From Paragordius varius (lineage: Eukaryota > Nematomorpha), in assembly GCA_964247055.1 (NCBI GenBank), contig OZ176057.1, positions 2,666,001 through 2,730,000 on the forward strand: a stretch of DNA of 64,000 bases. Direction: 5' to 3'. Position 1 is the stretch's first letter. The number at the start of each line of letters is the position of its first letter. A model generated the notes under the pieces. The model ran no database searches and was not told the origin of the DNA. It was given only the letters and a program-made list of their open reading frames with translations. Positions 52,846 to 64,000 of the stretch are shown here, piece by piece. The position numbers and the translations under genes are program-made.

Positions 52846-54296
52846 TGTTGAAAGGAGAGATACCGATTTTTTGGTGTTTGTTTTTGTACGCTTTTCTTTT
52901 TTACCGTTTGTAAAGTATTAGAAATATAAATCATAGGTTTTATATACACTATTTTCAGTTTTTTTGTGCATATTTATCCCATATTATTTTTTATACTTAA
53001 CATATTGTATGATAAACTTATTTTTTTGTTATCTTGGACAGATGGATATTTATTATTTTATATAATTTTATCATAACATGTGATTTAATGCAATGTATGT
53101 CACACACTTTAACATGTGATTTAACACACAATCACATTATTCGATTATTGTAAACCCACATACACTTTTACTGATACATTCATATAAAATATGATTTTGC
53201 ATTTAGTTTAGAATTTCGGACATAAATATATATAATTTATTGGGGGTTAAAACTTTTATAACTGCACTCATTTACAACACATGGCATTCGGCCTTTTCGA
53301 TATGACTAACATATTTTATAAATATATATTTTTATTAACTTTATATTGCTTGCTTTTCTTCTGGGTTAATTTTGTATTATTTTCTACCTTCGCTGCTGAA
53401 ATGCCTTAATAAATATATTTATAATTCATTTTTTTCAAAAGTGCATTTATTAGTTTATATAAAAGGGGGCGCATAATGTGTGTTTTTGAGTTTTTAACGT
53501 CCATACATGTGTAAAAACATATGTTTGATTTAACAAAGTTTTTATCAATAAATCTATTTAAAAAATTGGTAAATTTAATTTGTTTGAAAATGAATTATTA
53601 CATTATTTTGCGGTATGGCGCCCCCTTTTTTAAGATAAAATCAGAGACAATTGTTTACATATATTATTTCATTATCAAGCTGCTTACAAAATAAAGATTT
53701 TAAATAAAAATGTACAATAATATTATATTAATCATTTTTTATCATTTATTTATATATATAAAGTGAGTCTCTTATATTTACCACGATAGTATGACAAATT
53801 CTTGGCTCAAAATCCATATAATTTAATTAATAATGTTCAAATAATATGTTTACTAAATAATATTTTTCTCGAGGCAAGGTTAAAATGGGAAAATAACTAA
53901 TTTTCGTTTTCAAATTGTTTTTGCTTAATTTCTGAGGGTTTTACAATGCCCACAAGTAAGTTTTTAAGAAGGAATTAATAAATTTTATTTAAAATATAAA
54001 ATGCATATATTATCAGCATAAGCTAACAAATCTTGCTCTAAATACAATTGTCTTTAATTAAAAAGTTAAGCAACGTTTTTTAATCAAAAAAACTATTTTT
54101 TTTTCATATTTGAACCTACATAAACAAATTTTCACAAATTTTTGTTAAATAATATAGTTTTATCAAAAAAAATCTGATTTTTGCATTTTGGACGTTTTCC
54201 TTTATTAAAAACGGTTTATCAAAACATAAGGTTACGAATCATGGATGTTTTTAAAACCGTTAGTTGTTAAGCTAATAATTAAATCCATTTTAAAAT

Positions 54297-54490
54297 AATT
54301 GAAATAAACATACAGACAAAACTTAAAAACATAAAGATAATTGAAAGGACCGCTCGATCTCCTTATTTGAACACATAATTTTTTTTAAATATAATTTGGA
54401 AATCGTTCAATGTAATTTGATAACACAATAAATTTTAATAATTATTTGAAAAAAAATATTTCTTTATTGTATGAATTTTAATTTTACTGT
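54297..54490. mobile_element. Decayed family-2 MITE
   Basis: ATACAGACAAAACTTAAAAA to ATTTTAATTTTACTGT. Confidence 0.5.
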
Positions 54491-55082
54491 ATATACAAAA
54501 TGGCTCTTTTTATATTCTTTACACACTGAAGATTTCTTCTATCTTAAAACAAAAATAAAAACCAATATGATATAGACACCAATTTTATATAAAATACACT
54601 TAAAAAATGAGATTTAACTTTTTAATTTCATATGTGTATTTATTTTCATAGACTGATGATGATATGCCAGAAACTTCACATTTCTTGGAACATTAATATA
54701 GAAATGAAAAAAAAAATCTGCACAATTATATTTTACCCTTCTTAAATTAGTTTTTATTTTTGTCAATATTATTCAAAATTTACGAATTCGTTGTAATAAT
54801 GTATAAACCTGAGAATAAATAAATTTTTTAAGCATTGTTAATTTAAAAAAAAGCATTTTTTCCCCACACTCTTAGATCGTAAATCATTTTTTAAAATTTC
54901 AAATTAATTTTTTTAGACTAAACTCAAAAAATATGATATATATATATAATTTATTATATTACAAGTAAATACGATTCAATAGTTTTTAACACAGTACAGT
55001 AATATATGGTGTATATTAAAGCCCAAATATATTATATATAAATAAAAATGAATATGCATATATAATGAAATATTTTGATCTT

Positions 55083-55124
<42 letters not shown>

Positions 55125-55589
55125 CACCATTATATAAATTGAATATAAAAATATAACATAATAAAATATCCATGATATGGGTATTCAAACGTAATTAGTA
55201 ATTATCAATTTGGCATACAATGAAAAATAAAAAAATTTTAATTTTGAAAGTAGATAAGGTAGGCTGCCATTTTTTAGAAACAAAATTATATTATTTATCC
55301 GCAGTTTTTTTGAAATCGGGGGGTAGTTTGATTTTAAAGCTTTTTACTTTTCTTGTAACGTGGATAAAAATATTAGGGCTTTAAAATGTGGAAATCTATG
55401 TCATTGTTACTTTTTTAAACAAATTAATGCCAAATATCATTCATACAGAAAAGATAATCATTATTATTGATGAATAGCAGAATAAAGGAAGCTTGAGCCA
55501 ATATTTATGCATATTGCTATATGCTGCCACGGGAAAAATTAGACAAAAAAATTTGATTTGACAGTATATATGCTTTTTTACAACAAATT

Positions 55590-55863
55590 TTATTTTAAAA
55601 TTTAAAGACAAATATTTTTTTAAAATGACAGTCATCTTAACCATAATTTGTTATTTTATTATATAACTATTATGATAATCATTATAATATATATATATAT
55701 GATGTCTATTATCAATCACATCTGTATGTTATTTTTAACTCAAAACGATAGGTTATAACCAAAAACTTAAGGTTTTAAAAGATGTGACTGTCTACATAAA
55801 AAAACATAATTGTTGCTTAGTTTTTACGCTTTGTTTGTAAAAATATTTTTTCAATTACGCAGT
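55590..55863. mobile_element. Family-2 MITE after the SLC26A11 stop
   Basis: TTTAAAGACAAATATTTTTT to TTTTTACGCTTTGTTTGT. It lies within about 50 bp downstream of the stop, so it may supply 3' UTR sequence. Confidence 0.6.
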
Positions 55864-55908
55864 AATAAATTATATATGTTTTTTGTCTTTTTACACAAAA
55901 ATTTCCAA

Positions 55909-58900
55909 TCAAATTCGTAAACTAGTTCCCGTTATAATTTCAATAGAATCATCATTTTCGCCTTCCAAACTACTCAAATCATCATTTTGTTCTAAAATAA
56001 TATTTGTGTCACGTGGCTCATTATCATTAATTACAACATTGGGATTTTCTTTTTCTTGCGTTTTGAAATTATTGATATCATTTTCTGCGATTCGGTAGTT
56101 TGTGTTTAAACACGCCGCGTCACTTTTTGAACTTTTTTTGACCATCCCATGAGAGGATTTATCTAATATATATATATATATATATACCATTTACAATTCA
56201 AATTCACCCTCCTTGAACCATTCAAATTTACCTTTGAACACTTCAAATTCACCCTTGAACAATTCAAATTCACCCTCGTGGAACAATTTAAATTCACCCT
56301 TAAACAATTCAAATTCACCCTAAAAATAAATTATGTATTTTCGAACTAATATAACTCATTATTAATATGAAATATATGTCTATGTTATAGTTGATTATTT
56401 TTCAAAAACAAAATTTTTATTTTTAAAATATATAAAAATATTGGTAATTTTTAATATTAAAAAACATATATTTTATAGGGTGAATTTCAAGTTCGAGGGT
56501 GAATTCGAATTGTTCGAGATGAATTTAAATTGTTCAAGGGTAAATTTGAACTGCAAATGGTATATATATATAATAATGATTACTATGGATAAATGTTATA
56601 CCATTTACAATTCAAATTCACCCTAAAAATGAATTATGTATTTTCAGGCTAATATAACTCATCATTAATATAAAATATATTTATTTATATGGCATAGTTT
56701 ATTATTTTTTCAGTATTATATTAATTTTAAACGAAATTTTATTTTTTGAAGATATAAAAAATATAGATAATTTTTATTCTTAAAAAACTATTATTTTATG
56801 GCGAATTTGAACTGTAAATAATATAAAAAAAAATTCCATTAAAAAAATAAATATTTAAAAGAAATATTGATTACACTCTAACTTAATACCTTCGCTTAAG
56901 GAGATAAAAAAGTGCAAAGTTTTCATTAGGTTCGTAAAATATATTGTTAAAAGATCTATAATTTACAGTAAAAATTAAAATTATAAGGACAAAACGTATA
57001 AAAAACAAAATTTTTTTTCTAAAAGACAAAACCATACTGTAAAATTTTGATTTTTAATATAACTGAATGTTTTAAACTCCAAATTAATAATGTAAATTTG
57101 ATGTGATTGTAATTAATAATTTTTATAGGATAAATTAGGGGGTTTAAGAAAGTATGGTGGGTATCTTTTAAAAAATTATTTTTATGTTTTATCCATATAA
57201 TTTCAATCTTTTAAACATATATATAAATTCTGTTTTTCAATCCTTATAAATGATTTTGCAATTAAAATTTTGCACATTTTTACTTGTAAGATATTCTTTA
57301 GCATCTGATATGTGTTCAAAGGTCCGTATATGTTTCAATTTGGTCCCCAAGTTTTGGCGTAATAAAATCTGTTAAATAGTAAAAAATTGTAAAAATTAGT
57401 TATATATATATATATATATATATATCAGTAAAAATTGAAATTATACTATGGACAAAACGTAAAAATATAAAGACAAATATTTTTATCTAAAAAACAACCC
57501 AAACTTTTTCAAATCTTAATTTTTTATCATTAAAAATAATTTAATTACAATTGTATAATACATAAATTGCTTGTATTATCAATTTACATCTTAATTTCTT
57601 ACGTTATAGTTTGAAACAATGAGTTATCTTCATAAAATTTAAGATTTAAAAAGTACGGTTGTCTTTTTAAAAAAATATTTGACTTTATATTTTTACGTTT
57701 TGTCCGTATAATTTCAATTTTTACTGCATATACATATATATATAAATGTTGAGTGATTAAATATTTTTCTAGATTTTAAATTTTTAACAAACCAATTTCA
57801 AACCAAAAAATTTAAATTTTTCATGGTTTTTTTTATCAAAAAATATATATCATTGAATAAATATTTAAATAGAATACATTAATATTGCATAGCACCAACT
57901 CTTTATTGAGGGATTTGAATTCTCGATGTAATTCTTTGAATTCCTAAAAATATAAAAAGAAATAAAAAAATTATAAAAAAGAGATATTTTTTAGCCACCT
58001 TTTTAAAACTTAATAATTTTAATTCAAAATATGTAAATATAATTTTAAAATATGTAATGTTACCAATAAAAATATTATTTTATGATTTAATAATATCCAA
58101 TAAATAATATATCAATTCTTGCTTTATATATTTGCAAAAAATTTAAATAAACAGAAAAAATTAAATAAAAAGAAAATATTAAACAAAAACTTGTATGATG
58201 GAATAATCAAAATTTTGCATATGTGAACAATCTACAATAACATCGGCAAGTTGAGTTTTTGCCATATGACATTTCCCTTTCAGATGAGCTGAGGTGGTGG
58301 CACATATATTTTTGCCTTGTTTTTGCGTTTTAAAAGGTAGATATTTTGTAAATGGCCCACCAAATTTAGGGGTACCATTGATTTTTGCAGTATTTTGCAT
58401 ATCATCTAATAATAAGAGTAAATGATATATGTATTAAAAGAGTTTACATTGTAATTTATAGCCCATCTAATTAATGATATGATCATATTGTTTGTACAGA
58501 CAAAAATAAATAAATTAGAATAATTTTTCAAATACATCAATCAACTAAGATGTGATATACAAATATCAGTGAGTTGATATTATCATATTCAAATACCACA
58601 TTTTAAATGAAAATAATATTTTGAATGAAAACCGCACATGGTATGTGAAAATATCTCATTAATAATGATCATACCTTATTTTGGGGTTGTGAGCCTTTAT
58701 CAGTATACAACACAATTATTTAAAGAATTGAAATTTTAAATGAAAATTGTTACAAAATACTGTTTAAAAGTGAAATAAATTCCTAGTTTTATTCATATAT
58801 TAATATGAGACATTTTTATAAAACATATTTAAAATCAACAGTTGCGTTGCTAATAATTTTTTAAGTCGATGATTTCTCCACAAATAATTTAGCGTTAAAT

Positions 58901-60177
58901 GAATTTAAATTTTTAAAAGTAAAAAGCCAAAATCTAATTATTCAAGTCTAAAACTACCATATCATTTCATTATAGAGTAATAATTAATCATACTTAAACA
59001 ACCAATTCAAATGTTAAAATATCTAAAAAACATAATAATAATTTTTATCGAAATTATTTATTGCTAAGTTATAATTAGCAAAAACCTTTGAAATTATTTT
59101 GTTCAGTGAGAACAGATGTAAGATGTATTTTAGTTTGATCTCCCACAAAATTTTCTTCATTATTGGTAAATTGGGTAAATTTATTTTTTGTGTCATCAGC
59201 TGATAAAGAATAAAAAATATACTATAATTAAATATTATATATATATATATATATATATGATTTACACCACCAATTCAAATTTATCCTTAAACAATAATTC
59301 AAATTCACCTTTAAACAATTCATATTAGCACTAAAATAAAGTATGTAATTGAATCATAGAATTATACATATTTAATTTATTTTAAAAAAACTTTAAAATT
59401 AACACAAATACTGAAACATAATAGATTATTCAATATGGGAAATTTATATTAATGATGATTAATATTAGCCAAAAAGAGACATGTATTTTTAAGAGAATTT
59501 GAATTGTTTAAAGAAGTTTACGTGCAAATGTAATATGGAAAAATTCATAAAATGACATTTTTAAAAGTTGTTATCAGCTTTTTTTATTATTAGGACAATT
59601 TAAACAATTTTTGTAATTGTATCGATTTTTTTTGTTTTTTTACAACTCTAAAACTTAAAAGTATATTTCAAAAATATATTCCAAATTAAAGTATGCATAT
59701 TGATGGTTGATTATTTCCTACAGCTATAGTAGGGCAATTTATGTTTAATTTTTAGTGCTTAATTTTAACTTATTTATGAAATAGGTACTTATAATCATAA
59801 TTTTTATTTTTTTACATAAATGGAGTTTTTAACAAAACAGAATAATAAAACAGGTAATATGAAAAAAACGGTCAAAATACGTATATTTTAAATTTTATAT
59901 TTTGAAGCCTTTTTTACAGTTAAAATTCACCCTTAAACAATTCCAATTCACTATTAAACAATTCAAATTCATCCTAAAATAAATTAAGTGTTTTTAAGGA
60001 TTTAAATTTTCAAAAATTAAATTTGTTTAACTATAAAATATTACTGAAAAAATGATAAATTATGCCACAAAGATACATTTTATATTAATGATGAGTTATA
60101 TAAACCTGAAAACCATGATTTGTTTTTGGAGTGAATTTGAATTATTTCAGAGTGAATTCGAATTGTAAATGTTATAA

Positions 60178-60213
<36 letters not shown>

Positions 60214-63200
60214 TCATGTATCCTTTTTATCAAAAATTTATTTATTTTTTCGTTAAATGGGTATAAATATTTGCTAAATAATGGTAAAAACAAGAGCTCT
60301 ATGGTGGTATTAACAATATCATAATTAAAAAAGTATAAAAATTACCATAAAGGTCACTCTTGTTTTTTCCATTCTTTACCAAATATTTACATACCCATTA
60401 ACGAAAAATAAATAAATAATTTTTTAAGAAAATAAAGGATACATGACTGTATATATATATATATATATATATATACCATTTACTGTTCAAATTCACCCTT
60501 GAATAATTCAAATTCACCCTTGAACAATTCAAATTCACTCTAAAAATAAAATTATGTGTTTTTGAACTAATATAACTCATTAAAAATATGAAATATATGT
60601 TAATGGTATAGTTTATTATTTTTTCAGTATGATTTTAATTTAAAACAAAATTTTATTTTTTAAAAATATATAAAATATGGGTAATTTTTTATCTTAAAAA
60701 ACATATATTTTATTTGAGGGTGAATTTGAATTGTTCGAGCGTGAATTTGAATTGTTCAAGGGTGAATTTGAATTGTTTAAGGGTAAAATTGAATTGTTCA
60801 AGGGTAAGATTGAATTGTTCAAGGGTGAATTAGAATTGTTTAAGGGTAAAATTGAATTGTTCGAGGGTGAATTTGAATTGTTCAAGGGTGAATTTAAATT
60901 GTTCGAGGGTGAAATTGAATTGTTTAAGGGTGAATATGAATGTTTTTCAAGAGTGAATTTGAATTGTTTAAGGGTGAAATTGAATTGTAAATGGTATATA
61001 TATATATATATATATATATATGCAAACAAAAAAAATTAACTTTTTATGGTATCATTTGATAACAGTTGCGGTTTTAGCAGACATTGTGATATTATCGTTT
61101 CTGAAAAGTATTCACTACTGGGATAAAATAAACTTTGATTCGGGCAAACTATGTAATAGGCCCAGGGATAATTCACATTCTCAGACAGGGGAGATGGCGC
61201 ATTTGTTTCACTGCTAAAATACTGATGAGTATATAAAAAAGAGAAAATTTTTTAATAAGTATTTTTTGCAAAAAATTATATTAAATTGTTTTTCCTACGA
61301 TATTTGGGATATATGGATATTTAAAAAAAAACTTAATTTCGCTGCTAAAAAACTGAGTTTCGCTGCTAAAAAGATAATTTTAATTATTTTTTTCAAAAAA
61401 AATATTAATGAAATCTTTTAAGCGAATGTAGAAATTGTTTTTTTCTACAATATTATAGATATTTTGGAAAAACTCTATTTAGCTTCCAAAATACTGAATA
61501 TAATTGAAATTTTATTTTAATCATTTATTACGAAAAAAAACTAATGAAATCTTATAAGCGAATGTAGAAATTGTCTGTGCTTACAATATTTGGTATATGG
61601 ATATTAAAAAAAACTAATCTTTTATAATATTGTTTCGCTGCTAAAATTGTGTGTTAAAAAATTTTTTAAATTTTTTAAAAATTTCATGTTAGAAAAAATT
61701 TAGCTAAATATAAACTTGTAAATCTAAATGCGGTTTTGATATAGGGTAAACTAAGAAAGCCAGAGCTAACCCAATTCCCACCATGAGACCGGTTTCGACC
61801 GAATAGAAAAAGCATACTAAGAGCGTTACCATGGCGGCAATAAAATCACATTCTATAATTGTTTAAAAAAGTTTAGAAAAAAAGTTAAATTTAGCTATAA
61901 AATGCATAAGGTATAATTTTTAAAGCTAAAAAATGCAATTCGCTAAAAAATTGTTAAAAATTAATGTTTTTTTAGCAAATTGATACATATGGTCTCCATA
62001 TAACGAAAGCAAAATGCACACTTTTAAAAGAGTTCCTCCACAAAAATATTCCTTTTTAGGCTTAAAAATATTGGTTTTAATAAAACATAAATTCATTCAA
62101 TTTATCCATAAAATGCATAAAGTATAGTTTTTTTTATAAAAGTTAATAAAATTATATTTTACTCCCGCTTCACAGGTAAAAAAATGTATATATGCTTTAA
62201 AATTGATGTTTTTTTTTGAAAAAAATGTTAAAATTTGGTTTCAATAAAATCACATTCTAACACAGCCAAAAAAAGTAAAAAAATGTGAAAAAATGTTAAA
62301 AGTTAGTGATTTTTAGCAAAAAAAATGATATTTTTCAATAAAATGCATAAGTATAGTTTTTTAAAGCTAAAAAATGCAAAACTTTAGAGATTTACCCCAA
62401 CAAAATTTTTTTTGCTTTTTTACGTATAAAAGACTGAAAAATGTTAAAAATCAGTGATTTTTAGCAAAAAAATGATAAAATTTATCCATAAAATGCATAG
62501 AGTATACTTTTTCTAAGCTAAAAAATGCAAAACTTTAAAATATTTACCCCAAGACAAAAGTTCTTGTTGAATTTTTTTTAAAGATTAAAAAGCCTGAAAA
62601 AATGTTAAAAATTGGTGTTTTTTAGGCAAAAATTAATAAAATTATCCATAAATTGCAGAATGTATAGTAATTTAAAGCTAGGAAAATGCATTATCTCAAA
62701 ACTACTCCCCCCCAAAAAATCTTTTTTATGCTTAAAAATTGTAGTTTTTATAAAATCGATAAACTTTGGCGTCAATAAATTACTAAGTTTAAAAATGCAA
62801 AAAATGGCGTTTTTTTAGGCAAAATTCAATATATTTTGGATATAAATTACATTATTAAACACAATTTATGTCGTTTGAAATTATCAATATTTCTAATCTT
62901 TTCATTAAAAATATTTTCTAATATATAAAAATAATTCAAATTAACTGTTGAATGATGGATTAATTTTTATAGATGGCATTTTTTTATCCGAAAAAAAATA
63001 TATTTTTAATACTTTTAATTTTCCAAATTTTGTAAAAGAGTTTGAGATCAATCAGATTCAGGATGGCAGATATAATCATAGCGGCCAAACTGGCTTTAGG
63101 TATAAATCTGAAAATAAAAATTAAAAAAAAATATAAAATATTTTAAAATCTATATAATCTAAAAAAATATTATAAATTATTACAAAATAAAAAAAATAAT

Positions 63201-63901
63201 GAAAATAAAAATAATTATATATTACCTATAAAATAATATAAAATTATAAAATTGAATAAGTAATATGCTTTATAAAATTTGCAAAAAAAAAATTTAAAAT
63301 ATTATAAAATGCCTTTAAAAAATTATTATGAATACCTATAAAATTATTTTTTAATTTATTAAAATGCTTTTAAAAAATTAAAATATTAAATAAAAATAAT
63401 TAATTATTTAATAATAAAAAATTAAATATTTTTTTATTTTATAATAAAAACTTACCTGAAATAGGTTGTTAAATATTGTAAGGCTATCAATACAAGAATC
63501 CCTGAAAAAATATATGAATATATATAAATTTAAAAATAATAAAATATATTTTATTAAAAATTATAGCCTATTTATTAAAAAATATGTAATTTTTTTATAA
63601 AATTAATTTAAATTTAATATAATAATTATTGAAATTAAAAATAAAAAATATTTTTAATATAAAAACACCTGTCCAAACGCATCCACAAGGTGTTCTAACT
63701 CCAGTTTGAGCATTTATGGCAGATCTTTTATTTAATTAAAAATAAAAAAATTTAAAATTAATAAAAATAAAAAAAATAAAAATAAATAATTTAAAAAAAC
63801 TAAAAAAAATTAAATAATTTATAATTTTTTAAAAAATTACCTGGAAAAACTAGCAGTTATGGGGTATGAGGACACAAAAGAGCTGAAAAAATTTGAAGCC
63901 C
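55909..63901 (-). CDS. SLC26A11-like sulfate/anion transporter, 3' eleven exons, partial
   Basis: SLC26 (SulP) anion exchanger with a transmembrane domain and a cytosolic STAS domain. Exons in coding order: 63841-63901, 63669-63724, 63456-63501, 63013-63107, 61716-61852, 61041-61221 (or from 61083), 59086-59199, 58191-58405, 57878-57943, 56875-56955, 55909-56162; the 5' end is off the right edge. Motifs: SSFVSSYPITASFSR then SAINAQTGV (the SulP substrate-site region), ILVLIALQYLTTYF, FIPKASLAAMIISAIL, DFIAAMVTLLVCFF and VGIGLALAFLVYP. STAS begins YYIVCPNQSLFYPSSEYF. Then come two exons (about 100 residues) forming an intervening insert, then VIVDCSHMQNFDYSIIQ, the STAS core expected before an anti-sigma-antagonist-like helix, and EFKELHREFKSLNKELVLCN. 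The acidic last exon ends at stop 55909-55911. FIPK followed by a weak basic helix and SSYP fit SLC26A11 better than other members. Phases agree everywhere except into 56875-56955. Confidence 0.9.
56185..56565 (+). mobile_element. Family-1 MITE
   Basis: Six left-arm and four right-arm units. It follows a TA tract that also forms the acceptor region of the SLC26A11 last exon. Confidence 0.75.
56598..56822 (+). mobile_element. Short family-1 MITE
   Basis: A single arm unit on each side; close to the minimal form of the family. Confidence 0.7.
56875..56955 (-). CDS. Probable last STAS exon of the SLC26A11-like gene
   Basis: Between TTATAG and a donor at 56873-56874 the minus strand is open for 26 codons. 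It includes FTNLMKTLHFFISLSEGIKL, which resembles the final STAS helix of SLC26A11. Its 3' phase fits the last exon (56162), but its 5' phase does not fit the preceding exon (57878-57943), so a small exon or another splice site is missing. A MITE begins about 7 bp upstream of its acceptor. Confidence 0.5.
56962..57212. mobile_element. Family-2 MITE at an SLC26A11 acceptor
   Basis: TTACAGTAAAAATTAAAATT to TATCCATATAATTTCAAT. Its edge is about 6 bp from the acceptor at 56956-56957. Confidence 0.7.
57426..57727. mobile_element. Family-2 MITE, well preserved
   Basis: CAGTAAAAATTGAAATTATA to GTCCGTATAATTTCAATTTT and TACTG; TA tracts on both sides. Confidence 0.8.
59260..59535 (+). mobile_element. 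Diverged family-1 MITE
   Basis: Weak ends after a TA tract; two or three degenerate arm units. It starts about 60 bp upstream (minus sense) of the SLC26A11 exon at 59199. Confidence 0.55.
59919..60177 (+). mobile_element. Family-1 MITE
   Basis: Three left-arm units (CACCCTTAAACAATTCC type) and two right-arm units, followed directly by a TA tract. Confidence 0.7.
60207..60451. mobile_element. Family-3 palindromic MITE between two TA tracts
   Basis: TACAGTCATGTATCC to GGATACATGACTGTA, otherwise like the copy at 34393. Confidence 0.8.
60472..60999 (+). mobile_element. Family-1 MITE with an expanded right arm
   Basis: Three left-arm units but about thirteen right-arm units (60715-60985). The right arm is open on both strands because the unit is 21 bp: FELFKGE repeats on plus, SPLNNSN on minus. 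Confidence 0.8.
61222..61715. repeat. Tandem array in SLC26A11 intron before the STAS exon
   Basis: About three diverged units of 120-150 bp share AATGAAATCTTATAAGCGAA, GTAGAAATTGT, CTACAATATT and GGATATTAAAAAAAACT. They also share GTTTCGCTGCTAAAA, which copies the exon edge GTTTCACTGCTAAAATACTG at 61205-61224. Copies of that edge start near 61335, 61357, 61480 and 61632; the first and third keep the CAG acceptor on the minus strand. Confidence 0.85.
61860..62840. repeat. Tandem array in SLC26A11 intron before the 61852 exon
   Basis: About six units of 130-170 bp share ATCCATAAAATGCATAAAGT, TTAAAGCTAAAAAATGCA, TTTACCCCAACAAAA and ATGTTAAAAATTAGTGTTTT. A copy at 62242-62258 repeats CAATAAAATCACATTCT, the exon's first bases plus acceptor found at 61838-61854. 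More diverged copies lie near 62070 and 62770. Confidence 0.85.
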
Positions 63902-64000
63902 CTATACAAGAAAATAAAATTAATAATAAAAATAATTTTTTTTTATAAAAATAGTAAAAAAAATATATTAAATTGTTAATAAATAATAAATTTTTATAAG

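Larger units (their letters stand above)
52846..55908. other. Spacer between convergent PCYT1 and SLC26A11 genes
   Basis: Both genes end into this 3-kb region. Candidate PCYT1 poly(A) signals are AATAAA at 53409 and 53691. The rest is AT-rich with a TA tract at 55088-55121 and two family-2 MITEs. No gene seen. Confidence 0.6.
60178..61022. repeat. TA microsatellite cluster around MITEs
   Basis: Pure TA tracts at 60178-60207, 60451-60475 and 60995-61022 separate three MITEs. Similar tracts occur at 5049-5076, 12687-12715, 18945-18963, 20458-20484, 23988-24009, 24383-24413, 29761-29781, 41257-41281, 55088-55121, 57402-57425 and 59236-59259. Confidence 0.9.

Noticed and set aside
60694-61039. 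Heptad-repeat frames of 102-111 codons on both strands
   Set aside because: Both come from the 21-bp minisatellite arm of a family-1 MITE.
61020-61217. 65-codon plus-strand frame
   Set aside because: Antisense shadow of the STAS exon at 61041-61221.
1-64000. Search by eye for LTR elements, LINE reverse transcriptase, CRISPR arrays and rRNA
   Set aside because: No reverse transcriptase or integrase motifs, paired long direct repeats, regular spacer arrays or rRNA sequence were recognised.

Overview
The window is AT-rich animal nuclear DNA, by eye roughly three quarters A+T. Genes are split into many short exons with GT-AG introns of 50 bp to several kb. The proteins (a PX-PH phospholipase D, an AQP8-type aquaporin, a choline-phosphate cytidylyltransferase and an SLC26A11-type anion exchanger) fit a metazoan, most likely an invertebrate. 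I cannot name the phylum. A run of 200 N marks a scaffold gap at 41719-41918.

Layout. (1) 1-17073, minus strand: the 5' twelve exons of a PLD1/2-like phospholipase D. The gene starts at 17073 and runs off the left edge before its catalytic HKD motifs. (2) 17074-33810: about 16.7 kb with no gene I recognise. It holds transposon relics, one hAT element with an intact 8-bp target duplication, a GC-richer duplicated open segment, a double hairpin, and two unassigned exon-like pieces. (3) 33811-41521, plus strand: a six-exon AQP8-like aquaporin. (4) 41522-46510: a gap and a nested transposon, a decayed hAT transposase inside an older palindromic element. (5) 46511-52845, plus strand: a complete eight-exon PCYT1 gene of 549 codons. 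(6) 52846-55908: a gene-poor spacer between convergent genes. (7) 55909-63901 and beyond the right edge, minus strand: the 3' eleven exons of an SLC26A11-like transporter, including its STAS domain.

Exon phases were checked across junctions. All agree in PLD, PCYT1 and the aquaporin as given. In SLC26A11 one junction, into the exon at 56875-56955, does not. PLD and PCYT1 both act in phosphatidylcholine metabolism, but I see no sign that the genes are co-regulated; they are ordinary separate loci.

The most unusual feature is structural. Four large introns (PLD intron 7, PCYT1 intron 3, SLC26A11 introns before the exons ending at 61852 and 61221) hold tandem arrays just upstream of the next exon. 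In each, the repeat unit carries a copy of that exon's own 3' splice site plus about its first 15-20 bases. The introns seem to have grown by repeated duplication of their 3' junction, leaving rows of decoy acceptors. The rest of the non-coding DNA is dominated by several families of short palindromic MITEs. One has arms made of a 21-bp minisatellite, which creates false heptad-repeat reading frames on both strands. No LTR element, LINE or viral copy was recognised.
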